Positions 25,125 through 33,878 of a DNA stretch of 40,471 nt are shown one piece after another. How positions within the stretch are numbered: position 1 is the stretch's first letter; each line of letters starts with the position of its first letter. Made by a program: the position numbers and the translations under genes. Location: positions 1 to 40,471 of the forward strand of contig JADJRI010000056.1 of assembly GCA_016712275.1 (NCBI GenBank), given 5' to 3'. The stretch is from Planctomycetota bacterium (GTDB lineage: Bacteria; Planctomycetota; Phycisphaerae; UBA1845; UTPLA1). The notes under the pieces are model-generated. The model worked only from the letters and a program-made list of their open reading frames with translations, was not told the origin of the DNA and did no database searches.

Positions 25125-25802
25125 ATGACTCGGAAAAACACTCAGATTCTTGTTGTGCTGTGCGTCATCGCCGCATTTGCAACGCTATCCACACAATCGC
25201 GTGGCCAGGGAGAACCGCCTGCATCAACGCCCGCGGCCGCTTCTCCATCCTGCTGCGTCGCCATCGTCGATTTTGTCCGCGTCTTTAACGAGTGTACACA
25301 AATCAAGGACTTGAATGATGTGCTGCGTAAGCAGGAAGTCGATGTCCAAACCGAGGCAAAGCAGCGCCAAAAAGTCATTGAAGACAAGCAAATCGAGCTA
25401 AGTGCCTTCCAACCCGGCACTCCTGACTATCAGCAACGACGCAAGGATTTGATTCGCCTCGGCACCGAAGCCAACATCTGGCTCAAAGTGTGCGAGCAGG
25501 ATCTCGAGGCCCAGAAGTTCGACTGGACCAAAGTCGTATATCAGGATGCGACCAAAGTTGTCGGGGAACTGGCGACCGAGCGGGGTTATCAGGTCGTGCT
25601 TCAGTACAAGCCGTTCTCGCCAGACGACACCGACCAGACCTTGGCCGCGGTCCGTCGTATGATTCAGGAACGCGCGGTGGTTCATGCCGATCCGAGCATC
25701 GACATCACCAACGAAGTCATCAACCGGTTGAACAAGGCCTATCTAGCCAAGGGCGGCAAGAAGCAACTCATGCCCGCCACAGACCCGGCCGCCAAGCCCT
25801 GA
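25125..25802 (+). CDS. OmpH/Skp family periplasmic chaperone
   Basis: 225 residues. A signal peptide (ILVVLCVIAAFATLSTQSRGQG) and a Pro/Ala linker precede the OmpH domain. VAIVDFVRVFNECTQIKDLN is the first strand. A long charged helix with QTEAKQRQKVIEDKQIELSAFQPGTPDYQQRRKDL forms the coiled-coil tentacle. GYQVVLQYKP is near the C-terminus, followed by DITNEVINRLNKAYL. Skp holds unfolded outer-membrane proteins in the periplasm. Its place directly before lpxD is the classic skp-lpxD order, which supports the call. There are 4 bases between its stop and the next start. Confidence 0.9.
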   Translation: MTRKNTQILVVLCVIAAFATLSTQSRGQGEPPASTPAAASPSCCVAIVDFVRVFNECTQIKDLNDVLRKQEVDVQTEAKQRQKVIEDKQIELSAFQPGTPDYQQRRKDLIRLGTEANIWLKVCEQDLEAQKFDWTKVVYQDATKVVGELATERGYQVVLQYKPFSPDDTDQTLAAVRRMIQERAVVHADPSIDITNEVINRLNKAYLAKGGKKQLMPATDPAAKP

Positions 25803-25806
25803 CACG

Positions 25807-26882
25807 ATGGGGACGTACTTCATGCCGTCGACCGAACCAAGGCAATTCACGGTTCAGGAAATCGCCAAACTCTGCGATGCAAAGATCGTGGATCAATCCC
25901 GCGCCGCGATGGGGCCGATTCTCCGCGTGGCCACGTTGACCGAAGCCGACCAGCACTCCGTCAGTTGGATTTCAAGTTCAAAATATGCCGGCGAACTCGA
26001 GACAACCAAAGCGGCCGCCGTCCTGGGTTCGGCTGAATCGATCGGATCGCATTCCGCCGGCCTGATCGTCTCCGATCCCGAGTCCGCCATCGCCACATTG
26101 CTCGATGTACTCTATGGCAAGCCTCACGCACCGGCGGTGGGCATACATCCCACGGCCGTTGTGGATCCCAGCGTAAAGTTGGCCGAAGATTGTGCGATCG
26201 GCGCGTTGGCCACCATTGGCCCCGGTTCCAAAATCGGCAACCGAACGCTCATTCACGAAGGCGTGAGTCTCGGCGCCGATGTGGTCATTGGCAACGATTG
26301 CGTCGTTTATGACCGTTGCGTTATTTATGATCGTTGCGAAGTCGGCAATCGGGTCATACTTCACGCGGGCGTCGTTATCGGCGGTGACGGTTTTGGCTAC
26401 ATCTTCCGCGATGGGCGCCACCGAAAGCTGATGCATGTCGGCTCCGTTGTTATCGAAGACGACGTCGAAGTCGGGGCCAATTCCTGCATCGATCGCGGAA
26501 AACTCGGGGCGACACGTATCGGCCGGGGAACCAAGATTGATAACCTCGTTCAAATCGCACATAATGCCCAAATCGGCCCGCTGAGCATACTTGTGGCCCA
26601 AACAGGCATTGCCGGCAGTGTGACGTCCGGCGTCGGAGTCATCTACGGCGGCCCGTCCGGCGTCAAAGAAGGCGTAACGGTCAGGATAAAGCCCAGATCG
26701 CGGCCAAGGCGGGCGTCATGGCGGATGTTGCGGCAGGAGACACCGTGCTCGGAAGCCCCGCCCAGAGAATTCAGGCAGCCATGCGCGAAATTGCCGCATC
26801 GCGGGAGTTGCCACAACTCCTCAAGCGTGTTTCAGCGCTTGAAAAACGAGTGAAGGAAATTGAGCGCCCAGCAAACGATTGA
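25807..26882 (+). CDS. lpxD: UDP-3-O-(3-hydroxyacyl)glucosamine N-acyltransferase (one frameshift)
   Basis: About 358 residues when joined. LpxD adds the second acyl chain to UDP-acyl-glucosamine in the cytoplasm, the third step of lipid A synthesis. The N-terminal uridine-binding domain (VSWISSSKYAGELETTKAAAVLG) is followed by a left-handed beta-helix of hexapeptide repeats (AIGALATIGPGSKIGNRTLI and on). The catalytic histidine is in LVQIAHNAQIG. Near 26681-26688 one base is missing. After it the correct frame reads DKAQIAAKAGVMADVAAGDTV and the terminal helix LLKRVSALEKRVKEIERP, stopping at 26882. The first ATG (25807) is used; a second at 25822 is possible. The end overlaps the lpxC start by 23 bases. 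Confidence 0.93.
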
Positions 26883-28174
26883 GTCCCAGACCGAAATCCG
26901 CGGTCGGGGCCTTTTTACCGGTGAGGAAGCCACTCTTCGCTTCAAGCCGGCGCCCCCCGACAGCGGAATAACCTTTATCCGCCTCGACGGACCCGCACCC
27001 GCGCGCATCAAGGCCCATGTTTCCAACGTTACCAAGCGCGCCCGCCGAACGGCGCTTCGCAATGGAACGCTGGCGATCGAAACGGTCGAACATTGCCTTG
27101 CCGCCCTTCACGGCCTCGGCATCGACAATCTCGAAGTCGAGTTGCACGGCGGCGAATTGCCCGGCGGTGACGGCAGCAGCCTGTGCTTCGTGGAGGCGAT
27201 CAAGTCCGCCGGAATCCGCGAACAGGAATCCGCCCGCGTTCCCCTGAAAATCACCGAGACCATTCGCGTCTCAGAAGGCGATGCCGAACTCATCGCCGTC
27301 CCTTCAGACATCGAGACCCTCGATATTCTCTACGACCTGGACTATGGCCCCGCCAGCGCCATCCCGCGCCAATGCCTGCCGATACGCATCACGGACGTAT
27401 CATTCATCAGCGAAATCGCCCCGGCCAGAACTTTTCTGCTCGAAGAAGAGGCCAAGCAGTTCCAGGCCGCCGGTTTGGGCAAGCACCTCACCTACGCCGA
27501 CATCGTCGTCATCGGCCCTGCGGGTGTCATCGGCAACGAATACCGCTTCCCGGATGAGTGCGTCCGCCACAAAATTCTGGATCTCATTGGAGATATCTAT
27601 CTCGCCGGCCGACCGGTCCACGGCAAGATCATCGCAACTCGCAGCGGCCATTCCCTGAACCACGAGTTGGTTCGCAAGCTGCTCAGAAACAGCCGAACGA
27701 AAAGGCCGCAGCGACCGGCTCTCGTCCCGACCGGCCATCGATGCCGCTCAACTGCATAAAATTCCGCCGCACCGCTTTCCGTTCCTCCTTATCGACCGCG
27801 TTGGGGAAATCCATGGCGATCGGCGTGCGGTGGGCATCAAGAATGTATCGATTAACGAGCCCTTTTTTCAGGGGCATTTTCCGGCCCAGCCGATCATGCC
27901 GGGCGTGCTGATCATCGAGGCGATGGCCCAGCTTGCCGGCATCCTTTTGTCCCAAAAGCTGGAGCACGCCGGAAAAATCGCGGTTTTATTGTCAATGGAC
28001 CATGTGAAATTCCGGCGGCAGGTCGTGCCGGGAGACCGCTTGGTTTTGGAAGTGGAAACGCTTAGAGTCAAGGCGCGAACGGGGCATGTTCGGGCGGTTG
28101 CATCGGTCGATGAATCGCTCGTGGCCCAGGCGGAAATCAAGTTCATGCTGGTGGATGCCGAAACGGGCTCGTAG
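26860..28174 (+). CDS. lpxC/fabZ: Bifunctional LpxC deacetylase / FabZ dehydratase fusion (one frameshift)
   Basis: About 437 residues. The start is TTG at 26860 inside the end of lpxD. The LpxC part (about 1-275) removes acetate from UDP-acyl-GlcNAc, the committed step of lipid A synthesis. Zinc ligands are H78 in ETVEHCLAAL and H237 and D241 in HKILDLIGD, and the catalytic-region histidine is H264 in RSGHSLNH. Near 27681-27688 an extra base breaks the frame. Dropping it gives KLLETAERKGRSDRLSSRPAIDAAQLHKI, a linker into the FabZ hot-dog domain (PPHRFPFLLIDRV; GHFPAQPIMPGVLIIEAMAQ) that dehydrates 3-hydroxyacyl-ACP. Such fusions are known in planctomycetes and Bacteroidetes. Two separate overlapping genes would be the alternative. 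Confidence 0.9.
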
Positions 28175-28212
28175 CCGTTCGTTAGCAGGTCCACAACGTC
28201 AGACTGGGTTGC

Positions 28213-29196
28213 ATGGCCAAGATTGCAAACACGGCAAGTGTCGATCCGAAAGCCGAACTCGCGGCCGATGTCGAGGTCGGTCCGGGTTCCTATGTCGGCC
28301 CTCGGGTGCGCCTCGGCCCCGGCTGCCGGCTCATCGCCAATGTCACCCTGCTCGGCAACACGAAAATCGGCGCGGGCAATATCTTTTATCCCCAGGCCGT
28401 CATCGGCGCCGCCCCACAGGACCTCAAACATCAGGGCGAAGAAACCGATCTCGTCATCGGCGACCAGAACATCTTCCGCGAATCGGTCACCGCCCATACC
28501 GGTACGGTCATCGGCGGCGGCGTCACCACCATCGGCAACCACAATCAATTTCAGGTTGGCTCGCATATCGGCCACGACGCCTTCATCGGCGATCACTGCA
28601 TTTTGTCAAACCTTGTGCAAATCGCCGGCCATGTCCACATCGAAAACCATGTACACATCAGCGGCCTCGTCGGCGTTCAGCAATTCGTCACGCTCGGCCG
28701 CAATTGCTACATCACCGGCTATGCCCGATGCACGGCCGATACGCCCCCCTTCGTCATTTACAGCCACGACGGCATGATTCAGGGCATCAATGTCAAGGGT
28801 CTGGCACGATGGGGCTTTTCCGATCAATCCGTCCAGCAGTTGCGCGATCTCGCTAAAATACTCTTCCCCCGAAGAAACCAGACCCACAACGACTATCAGC
28901 CGCGCGGCCTCTATGCCTTTCTCCCTTGGAAAAAGCAGAACACCGACGGCATCGCCACCATGGCCAAGCGCCTGCGCGAGGCCGAGGCCCGTTCGTTCAA
29001 CGACGATAATTGCAAATACATGCTCGAATTCCTAAAGCGATCGATCGAACTTGGCGTCCATGGGCGATATCTCGAATCGCACCGTCGCGACGGCCAGCAG
29101 CCCAAGGCGAAGTTTTACAAGCCCGATGAAAAAAAAAGCGCCCACCCCTCCATTAGTCCCGCTGAGTTGAGCGCCATGCGGAGCGACCCGGCGTGA
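28213..29196 (+). CDS. lpxA: UDP-N-acetylglucosamine acyltransferase
   Basis: 327 residues, about 60 longer than the usual 262. It transfers a 3-hydroxyacyl chain to UDP-GlcNAc, the first step of lipid A synthesis. Left-handed beta-helix repeats run from residue 1. The family motif GAAPQDLKHQGEET is near 60-75, the catalytic histidine lies in VGSHIGHDAFIGDHCILSN, and the conserved ISGLVGVQQFVTLG and GYARCTADTPPFVIYSHDG follow. The C-terminal helical domain carries an extra tail (residues ~290-327, rich in charged residues and ending SPAELSAMRSDPA). It overlaps the next gene by 4 bases (GTGA), showing translational coupling. Confidence 0.95.
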   Translation: MAKIANTASVDPKAELAADVEVGPGSYVGPRVRLGPGCRLIANVTLLGNTKIGAGNIFYPQAVIGAAPQDLKHQGEETDLVIGDQNIFRESVTAHTGTVIGGGVTTIGNHNQFQVGSHIGHDAFIGDHCILSNLVQIAGHVHIENHVHISGLVGVQQFVTLGRNCYITGYARCTADTPPFVIYSHDGMIQGINVKGLARWGFSDQSVQQLRDLAKILFPRRNQTHNDYQPRGLYAFLPWKKQNTDGIATMAKRLREAEARSFNDDNCKYMLEFLKRSIELGVHGRYLESHRRDGQQPKAKFYKPDEKKSAHPSISPAELSAMRSDPA

Positions 29197-30203
29197 CAAC
29201 CTCCCGAACGCGCGTGGCCGTCATCGGCGTGGGTCACATGGGCAGGCATCACGCCCGCCTCTACGCGGAACTTCCGCAGGCCGAGCTCGTCGCCATTGTC
29301 GACCGCGATTCGGAAAAAGCCGGCAAATACGCAGCCGAATACAAAACCCGCGCCATCGCTTCCATCGATGAACTGCCCGATGGCGTTCAGGCCGTCACGG
29401 TCGCCGTCCCCACGATCCACCATCGCAAACTGACCGAATCGCTGCTCGAGCGCGGCATCGCCGTCCTCTGCGAAAAGCCCATCGCCCCCACCGTCGAAGA
29501 TGCCGAAGCCATGCTCGCCTGCTCCAAACGCACCGGCACCCTCCTCACCGTCGGCCATACCGAGCGTTTCAACCCGGTCGTGCGTGCGCTCTCTCGCCTC
29601 GAAATTCAGCCCAAATACATCGAAACAACCCGCATCAGCCCGTTCCGCTTTCGCTCGGCCGATATCGGCGTCGTCTCGGACATGATGATCCACGACATCG
29701 ACATCTTGCTTCATTTGGTAAAGTCGCCCCCCGCCCGCGTCGATGCCGTCGGTGTCAACGTGCTGGCAAAGCACGAAGACGTGGCCAACGCCCGCGTCGT
29801 CTTCCAAAACGGGGCCGTCGCCAACATGGCTGCCTCCCGTTTGGCACTCAAGACCGACCGCCGCCTTCGCGTCTTCAGCGAGACGGCCTATCTCTCGGTC
29901 GACTACCAGCGAAAAACCGGCGTCGTCATCAAGCGCGACGCGAATCTTGATATCCTCTCTCTCGCGAAAGACAAGGACATCGACGACCTGTCGCAAATGG
30001 CCAACATCGATTTTGGCGAGCTGGTTAAGGTCGAGCCGCTTATGGTGGACGATGTCGAACCCCTCCGCGCCGAACTCGAAGCCTTCCTCGAAAGCGTCGT
30101 CACCGACAAAGCCCCCATCGTCACCGCCGAAGACGGCGTCGCCGCTGTCAAACTCGCCAGCGACATCGTCACGGCCATCCATGCGCACAATTGGAAGCCG
30201 TGA
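29193..30203 (+). CDS. Gfo/Idh/MocA family oxidoreductase of the lipid A cluster
   Basis: 336 residues from GTG 29193, which overlaps the lpxA stop. The N-terminal Rossmann motif is VAVIGVGHMGRHHARLY (residues 8-24), the family EKP motif is in AVLCEKPIAP, and the substrate-side HTERFNP is near 125. It uses NAD(P) to oxidise or reduce a sugar substrate in the cytoplasm. Location directly after lpxA suggests a nucleotide-sugar modification for LPS, such as the UDP-GlcNAc 3-dehydrogenase GnnA. However, no GnnB-type aminotransferase is seen downstream, so the gene name is withheld. No damage is seen. Confidence 0.9.
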   Translation: MTTSRTRVAVIGVGHMGRHHARLYAELPQAELVAIVDRDSEKAGKYAAEYKTRAIASIDELPDGVQAVTVAVPTIHHRKLTESLLERGIAVLCEKPIAPTVEDAEAMLACSKRTGTLLTVGHTERFNPVVRALSRLEIQPKYIETTRISPFRFRSADIGVVSDMMIHDIDILLHLVKSPPARVDAVGVNVLAKHEDVANARVVFQNGAVANMAASRLALKTDRRLRVFSETAYLSVDYQRKTGVVIKRDANLDILSLAKDKDIDDLSQMANIDFGELVKVEPLMVDDVEPLRAELEAFLESVVTDKAPIVTAEDGVAAVKLASDIVTAIHAHNWKP

Positions 30204-30280
30204 CCCCGTAGCGTCCGACCCCCGCGCCGGACGAACCTCTGCGTACGAGCCCCTGTTGCCGGATCGTGCCGATTTCGAGC

Positions 30281-30370
30281 CGCCTATTGCGAGCCGGATC
30301 GCTTGCCCTTGACGGCGTATGTCGATGTCAAGGGTGTCGATCCGCGGCCCGAAGTATCAAGGCCGGGCAT
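30281..30370. repeat. Dispersed ~90-bp palindromic element, copy 1
   Basis: It shares about 80-85 percent of bases by eye with 38280-38371. Its core (30306-30334) is an inverted repeat with arms CCCTTGAC and GTCAAGGG around CGTATGTCG-like bases. It lies about 80 bases after the Gfo/Idh stop. One plus-strand frame reads EPDRLPLTAYVDVKGVDPRP, and several differences between the two copies are synonymous in that frame, so it could also be a gene-end fragment. The frame has no start or recognised family. Confidence 0.6.
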
Positions 30371-30691
30371 GTATTGGCAAGTGGATTTGATGCCGGAATT
30401 CAAAGCCCCAAAAGGTGGTTGGGCCTTTTCACCCTCCCATGCCGCCATCATGGCATTCTACATTAATCTCTTCAGAATACGCCATCGGCGTTTCGCCCAA
30501 TAGCCCACGGTCGCCGTGCAGCGGCCACCCTGGGTAACCCGCGCACGCCGCGAATTTTAACCCCAAGGGGGTTGCGCCATTCCTTCCGCAGCCCGTCGCT
30601 CAATCTCAACCGCAGGGCGGCACCACATCAAGCAGGGCGACGTCTCACAAGAATTCCGCCCCAATTCCCAAGCGCAAGTGATTCACCGGCG
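30371..30691. other. Intergenic stretch with REP-like hairpin
   Basis: No gene is called. A plus-strand frame continues from the palindromic element to a TAG just after RIRHRRFAQ (about 30503) without a start or family match. At 30559-30573 an AACCCC-AA-GGGGGTT hairpin sits next to an ACCCTGGGTAACC-like word, reminiscent of dispersed REP-type repeats in planctomycetes. The remainder is featureless. Confidence 0.35.
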
Positions 30692-30985
30692 TCAGAAATC
30701 CTCATAGATTTCCGCCCACCCGTCGTCGAACGGATTGACGATCAGCATGTGGGCCACCTGGTTTTCCCCGCCGGTCTCAGGGGTGTGGGTGCGGACGATT
30801 ATCTCCGTGCCGGGGCGGATGTGGTCGGCGATGCCCTTGGGCAGTTCGGCGAGAATGATGCCGCCGAAGATGCGGCCGTTGTATTTGATGGTGATCGCGT
30901 CGTCATGAAGGATGACCTCCGAGATCACATGACGACGATATTCCTCGGGGGTGGGTTCGTGCTCGCGGGTGCGCATGGCCGTCAA
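30692..30985 (-). CDS. Small hypothetical protein
   Basis: 97 residues, soluble, acidic at both ends. The sequence (VISEVILHDDAITIKYNGRIFGGIILAEL, then IRPGTEIIVRTHTPETGG and the ending WAEIYEDF) suggests a small beta-rich domain. No family is recognised. Its ATG overlaps the stop of the preceding gene by 4 bases, so the two small genes form an operon on the minus strand. Confidence 0.65.
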   Translation of the reverse strand: MTAMRTREHEPTPEEYRRHVISEVILHDDAITIKYNGRIFGGIILAELPKGIADHIRPGTEIIVRTHTPETGGENQVAHMLIVNPFDDGWAEIYEDF

Positions 30986-31250
30986 CCCTTCGCGGACGGT
31001 TCCTTGAGAAGGGTGACCCGCGAATCGCGGTCGATGACAAAATCGACGAGTTCGCCATCATCGCGCTTCAGCCGCAGGCGAAGCAGCCAGAGCTTGTCGT
31101 TCTTGCCGTGGGCATGCCAACTGCCGGTCGGCTTGTTCTGGATCGACACGATGTCGCCCTCGGCGGCCTGGGTCACCAGTCGCCATCGCGGACATGAATG
31201 GTCTGTTCGATACGTACGCGTTGCTCGGGTTGGAGATTGGGTAATGCCAT
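30982..31250 (-). CDS. Small hypothetical protein of a planctomycete-type family (one frameshift)
   Basis: About 90 residues when joined. The start ATG at 31250 gives MALPNLQPEQRVRIEQTIHV, a beginning I associate with small planctomycete proteins of unknown function. The first frame stops after RDGDW. A one-base loss near 31175-31182 moves the rest to the frame reading TQAAEGDIVSIQNKPTGSWH, LWLLRLRLKRDDGELVDFVID and ending LLKEPSAKG. It is likely a small beta-barrel-like domain. It is coupled to the downstream gene by a 4-base overlap. Confidence 0.6.
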
Positions 31251-31755
31251 GGTGACTTCGAATCTTAAAAAAAAATCGATTGCGCACTTGCAACAGAATT
31301 CGCACATGCGGCGTGCGGACAGGAAATCACAGACGCTCCGCCGCACGGCTTCAGGCCCGTCACAATAACAGCGGCGGCCGGTCCGTCAAACTCCCTCGCT
31401 CCAAAATCCAATGGGGAGAAAGAACCCAACGGGTCCATTCACGGAAGCACTTGGCAGGCGTGGAGTTAGCACAATTCCAGCACTTGGACGTGCTGAAAAG
31501 TGCGGCTTGACCCACAGCGGCCAATCCTCTATGAATCCATTGTCGGGCAGCCATTTTTTGGCCGCTCCTGAACGTGCAGCGCCGGATGTTGCCTTCTCTC
31601 GCACGAAGGTGGGCCGGTCGAAGGCACACCGCGGCACGGAACCATCGCATCGCGCGGAACCGTATGGATACGGCTCCGGTGGGTTCGTGCAATCGAGGCG
31701 CTTCTCGCGCGCCGAAGGCTGGAGGCGTCGACTGCCGGTCGTACGCCGTCATTCT
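31251..31755. other. 500-base gap with no confident gene
   Basis: The glycosyltransferase frame is open far upstream of its true start, but the extra ~115 residues have no protein-like pattern. On the minus strand 31386-31637 is open, and its end (KKWLPDNGFIEDWPLWVKP, then PVGFFLPIGFW) looks more protein-like. It has no homolog I can name, so it is only noted. The region probably contains the promoters of the two divergent units and possibly a decayed gene. Confidence 0.35.
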
Positions 31756-32685
31756 ATGAGCGGACCCTCGGTCAGCGTCATCATCCCAACGTACAACCGC
31801 CTGCGCTTCCTGCGCGAGGCGCTGGATTCCGTTCATGCGCAAACCGTGAAACCGCACGAGGTGATCGTTGTCGACGACGGCTCGAGCGAGGACATTGCTG
31901 CGGGTGTCGCCGATCATCCATCGCGACCACAGGTCATCCGCCAGGACCGGCGCGGACCAGGTGCGGCCAGAAATCGCGGGCTCGGCGAAGCCACGGGCGA
32001 ACTGGTGGCGTTTCTGGACAGCGATGACATCTGGCTGCCGAAAAAGCTCGAAAAATACCTGGGGGCCATGGCGCTTCGACCGGACGTGAAGTTGTTTTAC
32101 GGGCCGATGTCGCCGATCGACGCAAATCGCCGGCCGGTCCCGGGTCGGACGAAACCCTGCCATGACGGCTGGATTGTCGAGCAGCTCTTTTGCAACAGTT
32201 TCGTACACGTGCCGACGGTCGTTTGTCCTCGCGCGCTGTTGAATGAAATGAGCGGGTTCAATCCGAATCTGGCGGTATGTGAAGACTACGACCTGTGGCT
32301 TCGTCTTGCCGTGAAATTGCCGTTCGGCCTGATCGAGGAGCCGTTGGCGCTTCGGCGACTTCATGATGATCGGCTCAGCAAAGATCGCATGGACCGCAAT
32401 TTGTGCGTGAAGTCAAAAGTGTTGCGCGAGTTTTACGAATCTGGTGTTTCCAGCGGAAAACTAAGTGACGATGTCGCCCGTGCGCGGCTGTCCAAGGTCT
32501 TTCATGCTGCTTCGCGGGCGGCGCTTCGTGTCGGACGGTATCAACAGGCATTGCAGCTCATTCGGCAAAGCCGGCAGTATGGAAACACACGCCTGCGCAC
32601 CGCCCCCATTGAACTCGGAGCAATGACGATGTCGCTTCTTAAGTCAGATAAGCCCGAAGCGACGCTTCAGCCGGCCGGGCGATAA
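31756..32685 (+). CDS. Family 2 glycosyltransferase
   Basis: 309 residues from the ATG at 31756, which places the family's first strand at the N-terminus (SVSVIIPTYNRLRFLREALDSV). A GT-A fold is shown by VIVVDDGSSED near residues 35-45, GPGAARNRGL, and the metal-binding DxD-like motif in VAFLDSDDIWLPKKLE; CEDYDLWLRLA is the usual acceptor-side motif. It moves a sugar from a nucleotide-sugar donor, probably to a surface polysaccharide or glycolipid at the cytoplasmic face. It is isolated from other sugar genes; the bat operon follows after 125 bases. Confidence 0.93.
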   Translation: MSGPSVSVIIPTYNRLRFLREALDSVHAQTVKPHEVIVVDDGSSEDIAAGVADHPSRPQVIRQDRRGPGAARNRGLGEATGELVAFLDSDDIWLPKKLEKYLGAMALRPDVKLFYGPMSPIDANRRPVPGRTKPCHDGWIVEQLFCNSFVHVPTVVCPRALLNEMSGFNPNLAVCEDYDLWLRLAVKLPFGLIEEPLALRRLHDDRLSKDRMDRNLCVKSKVLREFYESGVSSGKLSDDVARARLSKVFHAASRAALRVGRYQQALQLIRQSRQYGNTRLRTAPIELGAMTMSLLKSDKPEATLQPAGR

Positions 32686-32810
32686 TCGATTGCCGCATTT
32701 CACATCCTATCAATCGAGTCTAAAATCGCGACAGCATCTGGCGTTCGAAATCGTCCATATTGGGATGAGCAACAATTTGCTTTGGAATTGGAAAGGCATT
32801 CTGTAACCGC

Positions 32811-33878
32811 GTGATCGTGAACACCGACGCCCTGTCACCCTATTTCGCGAATCTTCCGGCGTGGCCCTGGCTGGGAACGGCGGCTGTGGTATGCGCGGCG
32901 GCGCTGTTTGGAATTGCCATGCGCCGGCGGGCGCTGGCCAGCTTCGCGGCAAGTCGATTGTTGGCGTTTCTCGCGCCGCATGTCAGTTGGCCCCGGCAGT
33001 ATGTGCGATTGGTCCTGGCGACGACGGCGACCATCGCGATGGCGCTGGCGCTGCTCGGACCGCGATGGGGGATTTACTTTCAGGAGGCACATGCGCGGCA
33101 CCTCGATCTGATGATTTGTCTCGACGTGTCGAGAAGCATGTTGGCGGAAGATGCGGGGATGTCGCGGCTGAACCGGGCAAAAGATGACATCAATCGGCTG
33201 CTGGATCGAATGAGCGGCGCTAGCATCGGACTGGTGGCGTTTGGCGGCAAAGCGACGCTGTCGTGCCCGCTGACGGATGATTACGAATTTTACCGCATGG
33301 AATTGGAAGATGTGGGACCACATACGGTGACGGTCGGCGGAACAAACATCGGCGAGGCGCTGGCGACCTCTCGACGGGCCTTTGGCCCCCCGGCGGCGCG
33401 CGATCGCGCTATCATTTTGATGACCGACGGCGAGGACCACGGCGGCACGGCGGAAGATGAGGCGAAGCTGGCGTTTAAGGACGGCATCGAAGTGTATGCC
33501 ATCGGGATCGGAGACGATAACCGCGGCGGGCTGATCCCGATTGAAAAAAACGGCAGCCAGACATTCTTGAAATATGACAATCAGCAAGTCTGGTCAAAAC
33601 TCGATCCGGCCAAATTGCAGGCGGTCGCCACGGCCGGCGGCGGTGAATACCATCCCAGCGGTCAGGTGACGGCCAGAGAACGGACGCTGGACTGGATTTA
33701 CTCGCAAAAGCTGGCGCCGAGGCAACAGGAAGAACAGACGCAGCAGCAAGTGGAGCAGCGGCACCATCGGTCGCACTGGTTTGCTGCCGTTGCTTTGGCA
33801 CTACTGATGATCGATGTACTGCTCAGCGACCGTCGATCGACTCCGCTGGCAACGGACGTGGGGGCCACGGTTTCATGA
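32811..33878 (+). CDS. VWA-domain membrane protein of the Bat aerotolerance operon (BatA/BatB-like)
   Basis: 355 residues from GTG. Two N-terminal helices (WPWLGTAAVVCAAALFGIA and YVRLVLATTATIAMALALL) and one C-terminal helix (WFAAVALALLMIDVLL) flank a von Willebrand A domain. The metal-ion site is LDVSRSM with the supporting GGTNIGEAL and ILMTDGEDHGG. Bat proteins form an inner-membrane complex linked to oxidative-stress tolerance. Only one VWA gene is present and no moxR or DUF58 gene lies upstream, so the operon is shorter than the classic one. It overlaps the next gene by 4 bases. Confidence 0.88.
   Translation: MIVNTDALSPYFANLPAWPWLGTAAVVCAAALFGIAMRRRALASFAASRLLAFLAPHVSWPRQYVRLVLATTATIAMALALLGPRWGIYFQEAHARHLDLMICLDVSRSMLAEDAGMSRLNRAKDDINRLLDRMSGASIGLVAFGGKATLSCPLTDDYEFYRMELEDVGPHTVTVGGTNIGEALATSRRAFGPPAARDRAIILMTDGEDHGGTAEDEAKLAFKDGIEVYAIGIGDDNRGGLIPIEKNGSQTFLKYDNQQVWSKLDPAKLQAVATAGGGEYHPSGQVTARERTLDWIYSQKLAPRQQEEQTQQQVEQRHHRSHWFAAVALALLMIDVLLSDRRSTPLATDVGATVS

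Noticed and set aside
31411..31755. N-terminal extension of the glycosyltransferase
   Set aside because: The family's first beta strand starts right after the ATG at 31756; the upstream residues are Arg/Ser/Gly-rich and not protein-like.
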